Of a DNA stretch of 64,000 bases, positions 34,801-48,600 are shown one piece after another. The DNA lies in NCBI GenBank assembly GCA_029582155.1, contig CM055895.1, forward strand, positions 7,808,544 to 7,872,543. Direction: 5' to 3'. A program made the position numbers and the translations under genes. The DNA comes from Panopea generosa (taxonomy: Eukaryota; Mollusca; Bivalvia; Adapedonta; Hiatellidae). The notes below the pieces were generated by a model, which worked only from the letters and a program-made list of their open reading frames with translations, was not told the origin of the DNA and made no database searches. The stretch's first letter is position 1. The number at the start of each line of letters is the position of its first letter.

Positions 34801-37079
34801 GTATGACTTTTTTCCCTGTCGGAACCCAAGACAACCAGTGGCCATGGAGCAATGAAACTCACTTCAAATGGAACACAGCATATACATGGGATAATTTGTT
34901 TTTATGTAGCATTATATAATAGTCTAGTTAAATATTATACTAATACAGTCTGGTTACGTTTTACAGCAAGCCGACACATATCGAATACTGATACATCAAT
35001 AAAATAATACAACCTTCTACCATAGGAAGACAAGTGCTATAATTTTGTTCTGGGCAGAATTTTTGCCCTTTATATACTTTTTACAATACATATTTTTTTT
35101 AATATAGGCGACTTAGAAAACTCATATTTTAATTTAGTGTGTTCAGTGTTACATTAAAAACTCATAATAATTGTGTTTTGTTAGAATTATATTACTTTAA
35201 AGTTTGGATTAGATTTGTATAGCATGCCAACTATTATTATCTAGTTTTTGTCATCTCACAGCTATAATTTAAAGACAAGCTTCGAAAAGTCAAGAAATCT
35301 GTTCACAAATAGTCCTTGATATATATGACAACTGAAACTGAAACTTTTGTTTACTCAATGTCACATATTCATATCTCTGTCCGTCCGTTCACACAAGAAG
35401 AAGTAGAGGTATTGATCATTGTTACAAAGGCAATTGACCTGACGGACGCGGGTTGCCAATATAACAAGTCAATAATCCAGTCAGCGCTTGATATTTGTTG
35501 CTGCGCCGCTATTTTCTTTGCACAAACTAACTAGATCGAAGTTAACACTACATCGTATATATTTACACAAAAAATTACACGTGACCAGTGGGTGTTCCAA
35601 GTGGCCGCTCCGACTGGCCCACCGACCACGTGGTATTGTTTAGTAAAGTATACAATGTAGAGTTTACTTAGACAATAGATGGTCGTTCACACGTCAGGTC
35701 AATTAAATAGCAAAGTACAGCATTTAATTCGCTTAACTAACATCGCTATATTTGAGATATTGTGTCAGATAAGTTTACGAAATGCAAGCTAAACATAGAT
35801 TACAATGCTTTGGATGATTGCATTAATATCTTCCACAGCAAAATATCATTAAGCTGTGTCTGAAATGTTCGCTTCAAAATAGACATTTGTATGTTCCAAT
35901 TTTAAAAGTAATTTGTAACATATGTCTATCCTTAAACGTACATTATCCCTTATTTTGGAGAATACGTATTGCTTTTGTGATTAATTTTAACATGATAGCA
36001 TTAGCATTGATATATTTTATGAAACATAACTTATTGAAAGAAAAACCTGCTATCAAAAATAGAACAATATTTGATGCATTATACCACAAACGTATTATTT
36101 ACGAGGCTAGTCTTGCAATATTACATGAAGATATGCTTCCTCACAGTTTAAACTGATGGGGAAAACGGCAGTTTATTTCACTGTAATCTGACTTTAGTCA
36201 CAAAAGGTATAATACTAGTACATATATCTTTATTAACTGTAATTAATTAACAATTAAAAAACGAAAACCAACTATAATTGTCATTTGTACTTAAACATGA
36301 CCAAATTCGATGTCATGTCATCACCAATCAACGAAATATTATAATACACGGAAAGCAAACACACTGTCAATGCACAATTTTGTGGAATTATATCTTGTCA
36401 TAGAGTAAACAGAAATATTGTAGAATTATTAACTGATGACAAAGTCTGGATCATAATGCCATGAGCACCGTCATCTTATTGATTTTAAAACGTACTATAG
36501 AAATGTAAATATGTGGGGGCCAAGTTTATTATGAGATTATTGAAGTGTCAACCATCTAACAAATGAATCACTGTACTCTAATATGATAGATTAATCACGT
36601 CATTAGTGATGGAAATATGTAGAACAAAAAAGATGTGCTGCTATTGATTCATTTCTTTTTTGTGTTTCGAAGTTTTTTATGTTCGTTTTCTAATTAACGT
36701 GTTATTTAGATATTAAATGAGGTTTATAACTGGTATTTTGGTTAAGAAATAACTCCAGATAAATCCAGATCTGATTTTAGCATAGATTAGAATGTGATAA
36801 TTCAAACATCAATAGTTAATCGTTATGTATGAAACAAATTTAAAATTTACTGTAGAAAAATGGCCCAGAGCTGACAACTCTAGGGTAGAATACAACTATA
36901 CTTAAAATAAAATTAACAATTTTATTTTTACATATTAAATAAAATTATGAATATACAATTATACAATATATACAAGTGAACAAGAGTTATTCAACATGAA
37001 CCCTGACGGACAAACCCTATATTAAAACCACAGAATAAACAAACACAGTTTTTATTACGCATTTATTCTAAAATGCCTT
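34801..37079. other. 2.3-kb non-coding stretch, no gene seen
   Basis: AT-rich. Short frames at 35316-35534 and 35887-36156 show no recognisable domain. No RNA gene or mobile-element protein is seen. Confidence 0.45.
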
Positions 37080-37200
37080 TTTTCAATACTTCATTATAAA
37101 CACAATATGAACATCTCATAATACGGCTCAGATACCTTGGCCTTCATTCTAATAAACAACTCTCAATACTGCGGATATGGAATTAAATTCACCACATTCT
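37080..37200 (+). repeat. Dispersed repeat, partner at 27150-27290
   Basis: Same-orientation relative of 27150-27290 (shares ataaacaactctcaatac and an attaaatt block). It lies close to the Tc1 remnant and could be related to its flank. Confidence 0.5.
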
Positions 37201-37449
37201 ATACTGACGTAAAAAAGAAACTGCGACTTGGGTTTTTACTATTTTTTCAGCCAACTCTTGCAAAACAATAAACAAATTTGGTATCCAAATTTAGGATATG
37301 TATCCGCCTACACGATGCAGCGTGTTCCGTCATATACGTTAGTTTGTTCTACGTTAAATGACTTGGGAGTCAAAACTGAAGTTCGCAATTTTAAAATTGT
37401 CAATCGTCTTGGTTTGTTTACTGTAAATGTGTTTGATTTGCTGTTATTT

Positions 37450-38015
37450 GTTTAATACCTGTGAATCGAAATAACGAATCCTGACCGCCGCATCGACCGG
37501 ACGTAGTTTCAAATGCGGTAATTTGGAATTCTTGGTAGGTAACGAATGCTGTTAATAACATGTTTATTTCTTGTACTCCGTCCAAAAAGGTCCCATATGT
37601 GCTCGATTGGATTCATGTCCGGTGAGCGAGTCGGCTATTGTAACACGTGGACGGTATGCTTGGCGAGATAGTTTTGCGTCAGCCGAGCAATGTGTGGCCT
37701 TGCATTATCGTGTATAAGCACACAGGAATGTTAATGCAGAAACGGGAGAATGTCGTCAATATAACGATGGGCATTAAGATTGTAAGGAATGACAATCTGA
37801 TCTGTTTCTCGACTTACCCCCCCCCCCCCCCCCCCCCCCCCCACCTCCCCGGTCAACAATACTAAGATTGAAATGGAATTCGTCGCTAAACAACACCATT
37901 TTCCATCGGGCACGAGTCCAACATAAATGACGTTGAGCCTGGAGCCGCTGATGGTTACGATTACGATGAATAATAATCCGGCCTACGTAAGACCGCCTGT
38001 TATTTAACAAGAAAT
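37450..38015 (-). mobile_element. Tc1-family DNA transposon remnant (broken DD34E transposase)
   Basis: On the - strand the C-terminal half of a Tc1 transposase is readable: the first catalytic Asp region WKMVLFSDEFHFNL (about 37910-37865), the second Asp in LIHDNARPH, and the Glu in SPDMNPIEHIWD (about 37620). The spacing from the second Asp to the Glu is 34 residues, the Tc1 signature. Breaks: a TAG stop where a Trp codon usually precedes the PTRSPDMNPIEH segment, a frame change around a 26-base C run between the first and second catalytic Asp, and loss of the N-terminal DNA-binding half. Terminal inverted repeats are not seen. Dead copy. Confidence 0.85.
37817..37842. repeat. Poly-C tract (26 C) inside the Tc1 remnant
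   Basis: Homopolymer of 26 C on the + strand, continuing into acctcccc. It lies between the catalytic Asp regions of the dead transposase and shifts its frame. Length is likely variable between individuals and prone to sequencing error. Confidence 0.9.
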
Positions 38016-38560
38016 TGACGCTTTGTTATTACAATAATGAATGAGTTTTCTTCTGAGATATTTTATTGAAACTGACACCTGTATCAAAACCATTCAATAG
38101 AAAAAAACAGCCACTTCCCTAACATTATCTTACAAATGCAGCACGATTTTGAAAGAAATAAATCACATCAAAAAATGATAATAATATCAAATATCATACG
38201 TCTCAACTGTATTTTTTCATTTTAATTTAGTGCATAAAAATCCTTTAAAAGAACACATTCTAGTATAATATGTGTGTGTATGTGTAACTATGACTGTTAC
38301 CTTGTACTTTTAAAGTATGCACTATCTGGCCATGTTTTACATCAGTATTTTACTTTATTTGATATATGTTGAAATGATACAAAACCATTGCATCCGGGTC
38401 AGTTTTTTTTTATTTTGTCTAGTTTGACCAGTTTTGAGTGTGTTAGTAGTACCCATTAAATCCACAGAGAAATTCAGATTTAAAATGGTCGCGGCCTTTG
38501 AAATTTTCAGACTTAGCGGTTGCCTCACAATACAATGTTCCTCTTTCGTATCATATAATG
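38016..38560. other. Non-coding stretch, no gene seen
   Basis: AT-rich with a short TG run near 38269-38282. Nothing else recognised. Confidence 0.4.
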
Positions 38561-38563
38561 TAT

Positions 38564-38790
38564 ATTGTTGTATGGTGTTTAGCGTCGCTTTCAACAATTT
38601 TTCAGTCATATTGCGACGGTGTCTACTTGAGACAGTATTCTGAGCGCTGTCACACTGGAGTATCATGCCGCAGACACATGGTATGATACCCCACCCAGTC
38701 ACATTATACTGACACAGGGTCGACCAGACCTAGAACTCTCCTCTAAATGCTGAGCGTCAAGCGAGGAAGCTTCTAGTACCATTTTTAAAA
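38564..38790 (-). mobile_element. SINE A, 5'-truncated copy
   Basis: It matches 47491-47799 and 63566-63875 from the 3' tail (gttgtatggtgtttagcgtc) to the aaaaatggtactaga block, but the tRNA-like head is missing. The 5' truncation is typical of LINE-driven insertion. Confidence 0.85.
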
Positions 38791-41700
38791 CATACAAAGA
38801 TTGAAAAATAAACAAACCCCTTTGACATAATAGAATGACCCATTCCATTCAGGTTTACAATTTCCCTGACAAAACTTACGAATGGAAGAAAATCGTGGAA
38901 ATACTTTGAAGGTTTCGAGGGAACTGTTATGTATATTATTTCATTTATCTAATTATAATGAGTGTGATTTTGAGGATTATTTAGTTACATTAAACTAGTC
39001 AATTAATGTTGATGAAAATAACTATAGTTAGACACAGAACATAAAGGAATATTTATTGTCAGATGGCAAACAGAACAAAATAGAAGCACAGATGGGGAAA
39101 ATGATGACGTGATTATGATGTTGATGATGACAATGAAAATAAATACATTCCTGTAAAACAGTTATGGATATTGTTTTCATGTCCGTTTATTTCAACATCA
39201 GTTTTGGCTGGGTAAATTTTCATTTCCTAATCAAAGAAACAGTCATTTACCAAAATGTAGATACAGAAAATACTGGAATATGTTTTCAAATGTAGGAGTT
39301 TGGTTCCTGCTTCATTATGTAAGAAAAAAAGCAAAGAATATTAAACCAACCAAGATCTAAATTATGCAAGTTTTGTTTTGAACCTAGTTCATGGTTCATA
39401 CACAAACATCCAAGGCCACCTATATAGCACTAAGTGTTTTAATTGAATGCTGTGACATAAGAACTGTATAAACAATAAAATGACATTCATTTGCTAAAAC
39501 ACAAAACTAAAAGTTATTTCCAAAAGGAAGCTATTGTGAATTATGGGATTTAAAACAATGACCAGCCAAGGTAAGTGTGAATTGTAACTTATTTGCATCC
39601 AAATAAAAAAGCAAGTATGCATGTATCTGAGATAAGCCATAAACTACATTGTATAATCATTTGTTTATATATGAAAAGGGAAGAAATATTATGAAGATTG
39701 ATCTTCCTAAACATGTAATTCACAAACTGAAAGTCAAACACAGTATTCTACTCTGAGATATCAAACACTGCATGGCTCCTCACAAGTGGGTTATACACAT
39801 CTCCAAGCATGTGTTGCTGTTTACACCACGTGAAAAGGGTCAAACTGGGTCAAAATTCAAATATTTAGCAAATTTTCCTTGATATTTCAATTTTAGGGTT
39901 ATTATGGCAGATTTTGTTTTATGCAAATACTGATTTATTTCATAATTTGTTACTAACACGAACAATGTTTGGATGTAATCCATGTAACTAAATTATAGAG
40001 AAAATGAAATTAGATATCACGCAATAATCAAATCGCAAACTTTTTGTATTGAACTAGGCTCATTGTAGTAGCTTTGTTAGCTAATTGTGGTTTAACTACA
40101 GTATTATTACTTAAGTGCATGTTACAATGCATATGCGAGAAGTATTTTATTAAATTTGGAAGCAGCTCGTAATTGATCTCAGTTTCATTATTTAAGTTGT
40201 TGTGACATTTTGGTATCTATAATATATAATAATATAAATTAATAGGATTTGTCGAGTTAATTAACAATTTGGTTATTGAAGCGGATAGATAAGGCTGAGG
40301 TATATCTTGACCATTATTAAAAGTTTAGTAGACAAGGATAGTTGTATGTTTATTTAGTAGACAAGGATAGTTGTATGTTTATTTAGTAGACAAGAATAAT
40401 TGTATGTTTTATTTAGTAGACAAGGATAGTTGTATGTTTTAGTTGGTTACATGATCAAAAACCATGACAGTTTCAATGCAATAACATCTGTTTTTTTTAT
40501 TGATGAGGTAAAGCAGTTTATGTGTTGTTGTTTGATACTTAACATATTCAATACATGTATTTGAGATATTTTCTGTGCTATTGTAATACGTTCTCCAAGC
40601 ATGTGTATAAAAATAAATGTAGCTTTTGTTGAGTGTATAGATATGAATTGAATTATAAATGTTTATACTCGTGGGTAAACCAAACAGTATATGGAAATGT
40701 TAGAGTATATACAAAATTGTTACTTTTACTGTTCATCATGAAATGTGCTTTTATATGTATCTCTGTGGGTTTAAGCATAATGGATTGAAATAAACTACTG
40801 CTATTAAAAATGATAATATTATTTATTTTACTTCGACTGTATGCAAGACAAATAATTCTTACATCATATCAAGCATGTTCGATACATATAGCTCACTTTT
40901 ACAGCTGTACAAAATTTTAACTTCGTTCATGCAATAGCATTTATGCTTCCTACTACTTTGATAAGTAAATAATTAAATCAATTCTTTATATAAAAAGAGT
41001 GTCCAAATTGACAGTCAATCTTTCTTGAGGTCATCTTAAAATAAAAAACATCATATTACAAATTCCATCATATTACATATAATAAATTGTTTTAATGATA
41101 AATATACAAAATATGTAAAAACAAGAACAACAAACTGAAGAACAACAAACAAACAAACTAGAAAATAAAAAAGGAAACTTGCCATATCAATACAATCCAA
41201 GATACTCTAGAACTTCATTTTTATTAAACGTTAGTAATTATTTTCATGACAACTTCTTTAAAATATTTATTTCACATAATACCCAATTTAGGAATTTATT
41301 ACCCAATTCAGAAATTTAATTTCAAATGGAATGGCTATACAATTAAGTTGACTTTTTTTTAACATGCTACATTCTATCATCATGACTGGTCCACGCAGCG
41401 TGACTCTCCATTGTTTTATTTGCAAGTTGCTAGACACGTTTTATCTCGGCCTCGATCTCGAAGTTTTTCAATTAATCTTCATTTCGTGTTTGATGTCACT
41501 CATTAGGATCTGAACTGCCGTTGTTATTGGAAAACAAACATTGGATTGTTGTCGTTCATCGATCATTATTGCAAATCAGAGCTAACAAGGTCACAACGAA
41601 GAGATTATTAAACCGACATAATGTATAAACGCCGCTCTACCAAAGACATTTGTGCTACAATATGGGACAAGCAGTCGCTTTGACATTCCTGTTACCGTCT

Positions 41701-42274
41701 GTCAAACACTTTTGATGTTTACAATAAAAAAAAATAACCGATATACTTGTATATTTTATGAAAGTAAGCTATGGTTTGTATGGTCAAAATGACATAGTTA
41801 CATAGTATTATGTAATAAAACTGGCATCTACAAAGATTTAAAGTCGGTACTTGTCAATATAAACTTGTTTATGTCTAACCTTCATAATGTTATTGTTTTA
41901 TGGTAATCAGTTGGTTTTTCTCTTCTTTCGCATATGCATTTTCCACTTTAGAGCTTACTGCAGAGTTCACTATATTTTTTTAGTTCGTTATATTGTGCAA
42001 CCATCAAAAATTTGTTTTATTTTATTTCCTTGTTTTTATATTCATTTTAGTTACTGAAAGCGTAAAGCTACAGCGTAATGTATTTATACATGTATGTAAC
42101 TGTGATTTCCCATGTTAATATTTACTAAAATATGCTCGTACAAGCAAGCACAATGAACCCATAACCAAAGACAATGGCACGACAACCAAAGAAAATAATA
42201 CACTGATCTATTAAAATATTAATGCTGAACATAAGATAGTTCAGGCGTTCCAGAAAGAGTGGATATGTGTAGTA
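38791..42274. other. 3.5-kb non-coding stretch, no gene seen
   Basis: AT-rich. Apart from the 35-bp repeat at 40322-40443, no repeats or coding signals are recognised. The stretch lies beyond the 3' end of the protease gene. Confidence 0.5.
40322..40443. repeat. 35-36-bp tandem repeat, about 3.5 units
   Basis: The unit is tttagtagacaaggatagtt followed by gtatgttta. Copies are nearly identical, with one variant unit (caagaataattg). Confidence 0.9.
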
Positions 42275-42302
42275 ATCATCTGTTAGCCATCGATGGCATA
42301 TA
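42275..42302 (+). mobile_element. Short SINE B 3' fragment
   Basis: The words atcatctgttagccatcgat and ggcata match the SINE B 3' region in + orientation. Only about 28 bp are left. Confidence 0.35.
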
Positions 42303-42479
42303 ACTTACACTACACATTCAAACATACGAAGAAAATAATTGACAATGTCACTACTGTCTTTTTCATACACACTTTTCTCAATTTCATATTTTTTAGTTTT
42401 TCCGTTTATTTTGATGTCGTCTTAAATCCTACTTTCATAATGGAAACTCTAAAACTGTTTTCATTATTTAAAAAACAAC

Positions 42480-42526
42480 TTTATTGATAGAGATTCATTG
42501 ACATCATTTCACGCGGTGTGTTTATT
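42480..42526 (-). terminator. Polyadenylation signals of the protease gene
   Basis: Two AATAAA hexamers on the - strand, at 42526-42521 and 42485-42480, lie 51 and 92 bp after the stop codon of the protease gene. Either could be used. Confidence 0.7.
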
Positions 42527-42576
42527 GGCATTTTCTGATTTCACTTGATTGCAAAGCACACTTTCTCCAGCACAGT

Positions 42577-42653
42577 TCAATTTTTGACAACCTTTTGTCG
42601 AATCCAGTTAACATAGTTGTAAACACGTGTGTAAACTCCAGGGCTTTTAGCAT
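42577..42653 (-). CDS. Protease terminal exon
   Basis: The acceptor aaatttcag|at enters in phase 1. It encodes [20 protein letters not shown], the usual last helix of the trypsin fold, then VVKN and TGA at 42579-42577. This exon is too short to show as a free-standing reading frame. Confidence 0.93.
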
Positions 42654-45600
42654 CTGAAATTTTTAAATTATGATTAGAATGATTGTTATAATAAAAGAAA
42701 ATTATTTTGTAAAGAAATGCAAAAGTTATATTTTATATATCACTTTTTTGAAGTTGCTCTATATTTAAGCGTTCCATCCTTGTAAAAAAATATTATAATT
42801 TACTTTTCTGTATACGTTCAACATTGTAAATTCAGTATCATATTCAAACCAATATCTAAGCTCGTATACAATTATCACGACCACACAAAGATGTGTGTTT
42901 TTGTTTAAACATTATATATCATTCTAGAACGAATAAGATATTACTTCCACATCCTGATCCAAATGACGTCACACCCTGCAGATACCAAACATCGTGATAC
43001 TTTACAACAAGAGGTCCACCACTATCGCCCTGTTCACATAAAATCGTAAATTGGTTCAAATTGAATAGCGGTGCTAGTTTGATTTAAAAATATACAAACC
43101 AAGTTATTAAATTGTTTACAGTATTGTTAATGTTTTGTTTGTATTTTGAAAATTTTGAACATTCATCCTTTACACAACATTTACACAACAAAATGTGTCA
43201 TATCTTTTTGTCATTAGAGTTTCAACCTTGTACTTATATGAATATATTGTGCAGACATTCTTGAGAAAAAACAATGTACCAAGCAACGATAAAAGCAATA
43301 TTTGAAATGTCTTTAAAAGGCCATAATCAGATATATATATATATATATATATATATCCTGTTTAGAGTTTGAATTGCACAATAACCATTTGTGTTTGTTT
43401 AATTTACTTTGATTTTCCAATGAACATGTAATTAAATGTTTTGGTCATTGAAAAACTGTTTTACATGACATTTTGGCGACATAAACGAAACATTAAAACT
43501 ATCAGTTTTTAATACAACGCCTGTTTTGACTGACATACGATTTTCTCTGTCTAATCATGTTGTGAGGACGTTTTGCCGTGTTAACTATTTAAATAAATAT
43601 ACCAAAGACAGTGCAAAAACATTGCTTTTTTATACTGACTCTTTGAAGTAATAATGGTATGCAAAACGTCGTATACATTTGAATTTATTATAATTTCATT
43701 GACTAAATACCTGACATGCGTCATGGCCACCAATATCAAATCCAGCGCAGAACATGTTGTCCGTTATTTGGTTACCAAGGTAGTCGGGTTGATTGCATTT
43801 ACTATTGCTGATGATTGGAACCATGGCTTGTTTTAAAACACCTGGGCAACATGTAGCTAAAACAATACATGATAATGGTTGAATATAAAACTGCGATGTT
43901 TTAAAGTGATGAGTTCTTCCTTTTAATATGAAAATAAAGCAACATGTATCTGAGAAAATGTTGACTGGTAGCTGAATTATTCACACAATTTAATATGTTG
44001 ACATTTTCTGTTTACTTCATTGCTGCAATGACAAAATGTCTATATTTGTGATTTGTATTCTGTTTACATTGTATGATTCAATATTTCAGGAATGTTGTCT
44101 ATTATACTATTTTTTAATTCAAAATTGTGTATGCTGTAATTTGCTGTTAAACGTGTGAAAGTACAGAATAACTTAGATCTCTGATCACATAATTGCTGTA
44201 TAACATAACTTAGAAATTCTCAAGTTTAAAAAAATGTATAACATTCCGTTTGTATATAAGAGTTATTCCGTATTTGTTCTATTTTTAAGTTTGTTTTTAC
44301 CAACATTATACTGCTTCAAAAAAAAGATACACGATTACATATTTTGTTTGAATCATTTCTATCTAGGTTGCATTCAATACAAGTTCCTGAGTATAAATAC
44401 ACGTTAAGTCCCCAAGATTATCCAAATCCAAAACCGTTTACTCAGTCTGCTTTAATCGAATTTATAAAAGGTATTAATGGCTATCATTTTAAACGCCTAT
44501 TTTCACAGTCTTAAATGATTTATTTCTATTTCTTTTGTCTGGATTTCCAGCCCACAGAGAGTCAACATTTTATAACTTCTTTTAAAGAATTTTCTAAAAC
44601 AGTTCACGGGATTTAATTTAGGTTGAGTAAAATATGATATTGCTGTTATTTCACTTATATAAAGATTTGTTTTTCCCGTTGTCTACGCATTTCTCATAAG
44701 TCTTTCACGATTAAGTTCGTTTATATTTTTACTTTTGAAAACGAGTCAAAGAGTTCGTGCGTTGTCTTCTTTATATTTATATTTGAGTTTATACGAGTCA
44801 TCATGTAATGTTGTCGGTTTATCAATAATTAATCTTAACCCTAAAGATTTGCAAAAATTATCAATAACAGTTGATCAGAAAAAATCTCTTATTAATGCAT
44901 GTTATGTTAAAGCTCAACTTATTTTTAAACAATGATACTGATACAATCGTGTTCTGTTATCTCGAAAGCATTATCAAAATCTTATGAAAAAAACGATATT
45001 CGTGACAAATAAATCGTTCATATCGGCACTTCCCGAGAGTGCAATTAACCTCCGTCGGTTGCATTTCAATAAGATTGAACAATACCGAGTAATATCCCTT
45101 ATTAGCAGAGAGCGCTGCGTCTTCATTTCATATTGCCAGATCAAAACGAAACACGTTGAAAACTGTTTGAGTAGCTGAAATCTTTTTTAAAAGTTGACCA
45201 TTCCACCCCATAATTTATCAAACGCATTCTAACGCTAGTTTATATTTGATAGATATCCGAGATAACAGCGACGAGAAACTGACGTATGGACCAATGTTGA
45301 AGAAACAAAATTTGGGGAACCGGACGAAAGAAAACAAAAAACAAGAGTAAAAACAAAGCTGAGTGTTTGACAATGGTTGAAGAGGATCTGCTGTACTTAA
45401 TTCTTCCAGATAATTTGAATTTGTATATACGAGTGGACGTCACTAGTTATATATTATCAGGGCTTCTGAATTTTTACATGGTTCCATAAGTGTCAACAGA
45501 AGTTTTTTAAGTGGTAAACGCGTACTTGTTATATGCAAGTCACCAATGCCTAGTCATTCAATGATTATTAACACAATACTGAGTATTAAGTCTTAATGTA

Positions 45601-48600
45601 ACTATTTCTCTCTGATCCGCACATGGTGTGTGCACATGGTGAGGTAATTATTAACTTGAATTAGATAACGAAACAATGTATGCCTGATGGGACAAGTGAA
45701 TAATTGCTGGCGTGTTGGGACAATTGCATAATTAAATTATATGCCTTTTATGGCAAGTGAATAATTGCTTCCTTGCTAGAGACATTGTAAATATATGCAT
45801 GTTTGGGCAATATAAAAATTGCTGTGTGTCTGATTGGCCAAGCAACAACTTATTGTTTGCCTATTGTGGCAATTGCTTTGTTTGCCTATTGTGATAATTG
45901 CTGTGTGTCTGATTGGCCAATCAACTACTTATTGTTTGCCTATTGTGGCAATTGAATAATAGTTTCAAGTTTCAATAATAATTTGCAAGTTTTTGCCAAC
46001 AATTATAATGGAGTTGTTAGTTACGTTGTATGTTTAACCAAACAACAAAAGTTTAGACTTTTAGAGTTACTAGGTCATTTATCAATTCAAGAGAAAAAAA
46101 CAATGTTATCAAAACGCTGTAATTTTGTTAATTGTCTTGCTAAAACATAAGTCATATGTCATGTTACAAATTAAGGGTCTAAGATAAATGAAATCTTGTA
46201 TTTTTTTATAATTCAAAAATACTGGCTTTGAAATGATCAGATTTTCATGTTTAAATTTTGATCTTGAATTGAGATTGATTTCTTACAGGAGACATTTTTC
46301 TATTGAAGAATATGGATATATGGAACAATTTAAGTCGCAAATATGTCATATTTTTCAATTTTGTTTTCGCTTTGTTTTCTAACCAATAGATGATATAGGT
46401 AAGCCTAACTGAAATATATGTATTTACTTAAAATACTTTGTAAGTGTTGTTGTTGTTGTTGTTGTTGTTGTTTCGAAAGGATGTACAATCATATGATAGT
46501 ATGTATTGGACTATGCTTAAATAAAATGATAATTATTTTCTGATGTTATCAAATGTAAACATTTTCAACATAACACCAAATCATGATCCATAAATTATAA
46601 TTTTATAAATATATATATTAATGCACACGAACCTATGATTTTCTATTTACTAAGTAGAACCCGCCGCTGGTGTTAACGGCTTACACGCTAACCACTACGC
46701 TACCGCCCCGCCTATATAAATATATGTGTCGATAATACGCGGCTGTTAGTATATTATGATACTACATATAAAAGGAAGTCTCCTTGAATATGTGTCCATA
46801 ATATGCATGCTGTTAATCCGATTCATTGTTACACGACCAAATAGCAGTTTGCTCCAGCTTAACATTTCTTTTTCTATTCGAAGTTAGAAATAAAATATTT
46901 ATAGTATAACATTTTTCTTTTCACTATTAGACCTATCTTCACGCGAAAGCATTGCAGTTATTTGTTTCAAACACATTTTCAGGCGATTTGATAAACCAAC
47001 TCATGATTTTAAATTTGTTAATAAAGGACTTTACAGTACATATACTTAACGTTTTTACCAGAAAATAATATAGAAATCGTATTGTCGAAATTTAAAAGTA
47101 TCTATTGTCAGGAGATATAATTTAACACCTTTTCGTACTATGTGAGAGAAATAGACTGTATTCAGTTTGCATTATTGATATCGAACTATTAAGCATTTCA
47201 ATATTCTGCTGTAAACTATTATTAATTATAGTGGCTCTAAAACAAAACATAATTATAATCAGTATCTGACAAATAATCATAAACGATTGGTCAAGGTCGC
47301 TACCAGAGCGCACGCACGTAAATTTTATCGGGATAAGAAAAAAATAAGTAATTGCCAGTTTTAAGCAGTATGCGGATAAAAAATTACTGAAATAAAGTGG
47401 ATATGAATAACATCATTATGACATACTGTACTTTTGAGGCAACAATTTGAAAGAACGGTGAAGTTGCTTTAGCTTTCTTTAAAACCATGATGTTGTAGTT
47501 GTTGTATGGTGTTTAGCGTCTCTTTCAACAATTTCAGTCATATCGCGACGGTGTCTACTTGAGACAGTATTCTAAGCACTGTCACACTGGAATATCATGC
47601 CACAGACACATGGTATGATACCCGACCCAGTCACATTATACTGACACCAGGCCGACCAGACCTAGAACTCTCTTCTAAATGCTGAGCGTCAAGCGATGAA
47701 GATTCTAGTACCATTTTTAAAGTCTTTGGTATGACCCGGCCGGGGACTGAACCTATGACCTTCCGCATGCGAGGCAGACGCTCTAACACTAGACCACGCC
47801 GCTGTCTCTCTTTTAAACAAAGGACTGTGTCGAATATTTTCAAATCGCTTAAGCGCGCACGCTTTTCTGGACTTGTGTATAGTGAATGGAATGTTGTAGA
47901 CATCTCTCTCCATATATACGCTAATTGTTAAAGTGTAAGGTTAAAATAATCAGGACTAGAAGCAGCTTTTGGAGTAGATAACTACAGGCAAGCACACTTT
48001 TATTTTTTCACAAACTTATATTTCATCATGCGTGCCAAGAAAAATCAAGGCCAAGCCAAGAGACGCAAGGTCCGGGGTGAAAGTAAATCAGGAGAATCTA
48101 AATCGGACGATATAGATACAAGTCTCAAATCGAGCCCAGCAAACGTCCGTTCAAACGGATAAGATATCACAGAAGAGATACATGACAATAAAGGACGGGC
48201 TCAGCAACTAAACACAATTAAAACTATGTTCAAGAAAGGCAGAAATCAGAAATTCAGTGAAGAGTCGGATTCTCTGAGCGACATTCTCAAATCTTTTGAA
48301 ACCAAGTTAAGCAATGTAGATTCACAAAAATATATAGAAAATGCTCTTAAAAATATGCTCACAGAAGCTGTGTTTACACACAAACTAAAATATGTAAAAG
48401 CAGACATAACACAACAAATAAAATCAGAGATCGACAAAATGTACACATACATTAAAACAATAAAAAAACACTGGTCCTGGAGTACGAATCTAACACAAAG
48501 ATCATAAAGGAATATTTAGATCTTAAAAATACTATAGATGAAATGAAAATGTCCGTAAAAGACAGAGAAAACGAAAACAACGAGATCGAGCAGTATACTG

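Noticed and set aside
47631-47931. Frames of 66-90 codons at 47.6-47.9 kb
   Set aside because: They are translations of SINE A; the same peptides arise from the copy at 63.6-63.8 kb.
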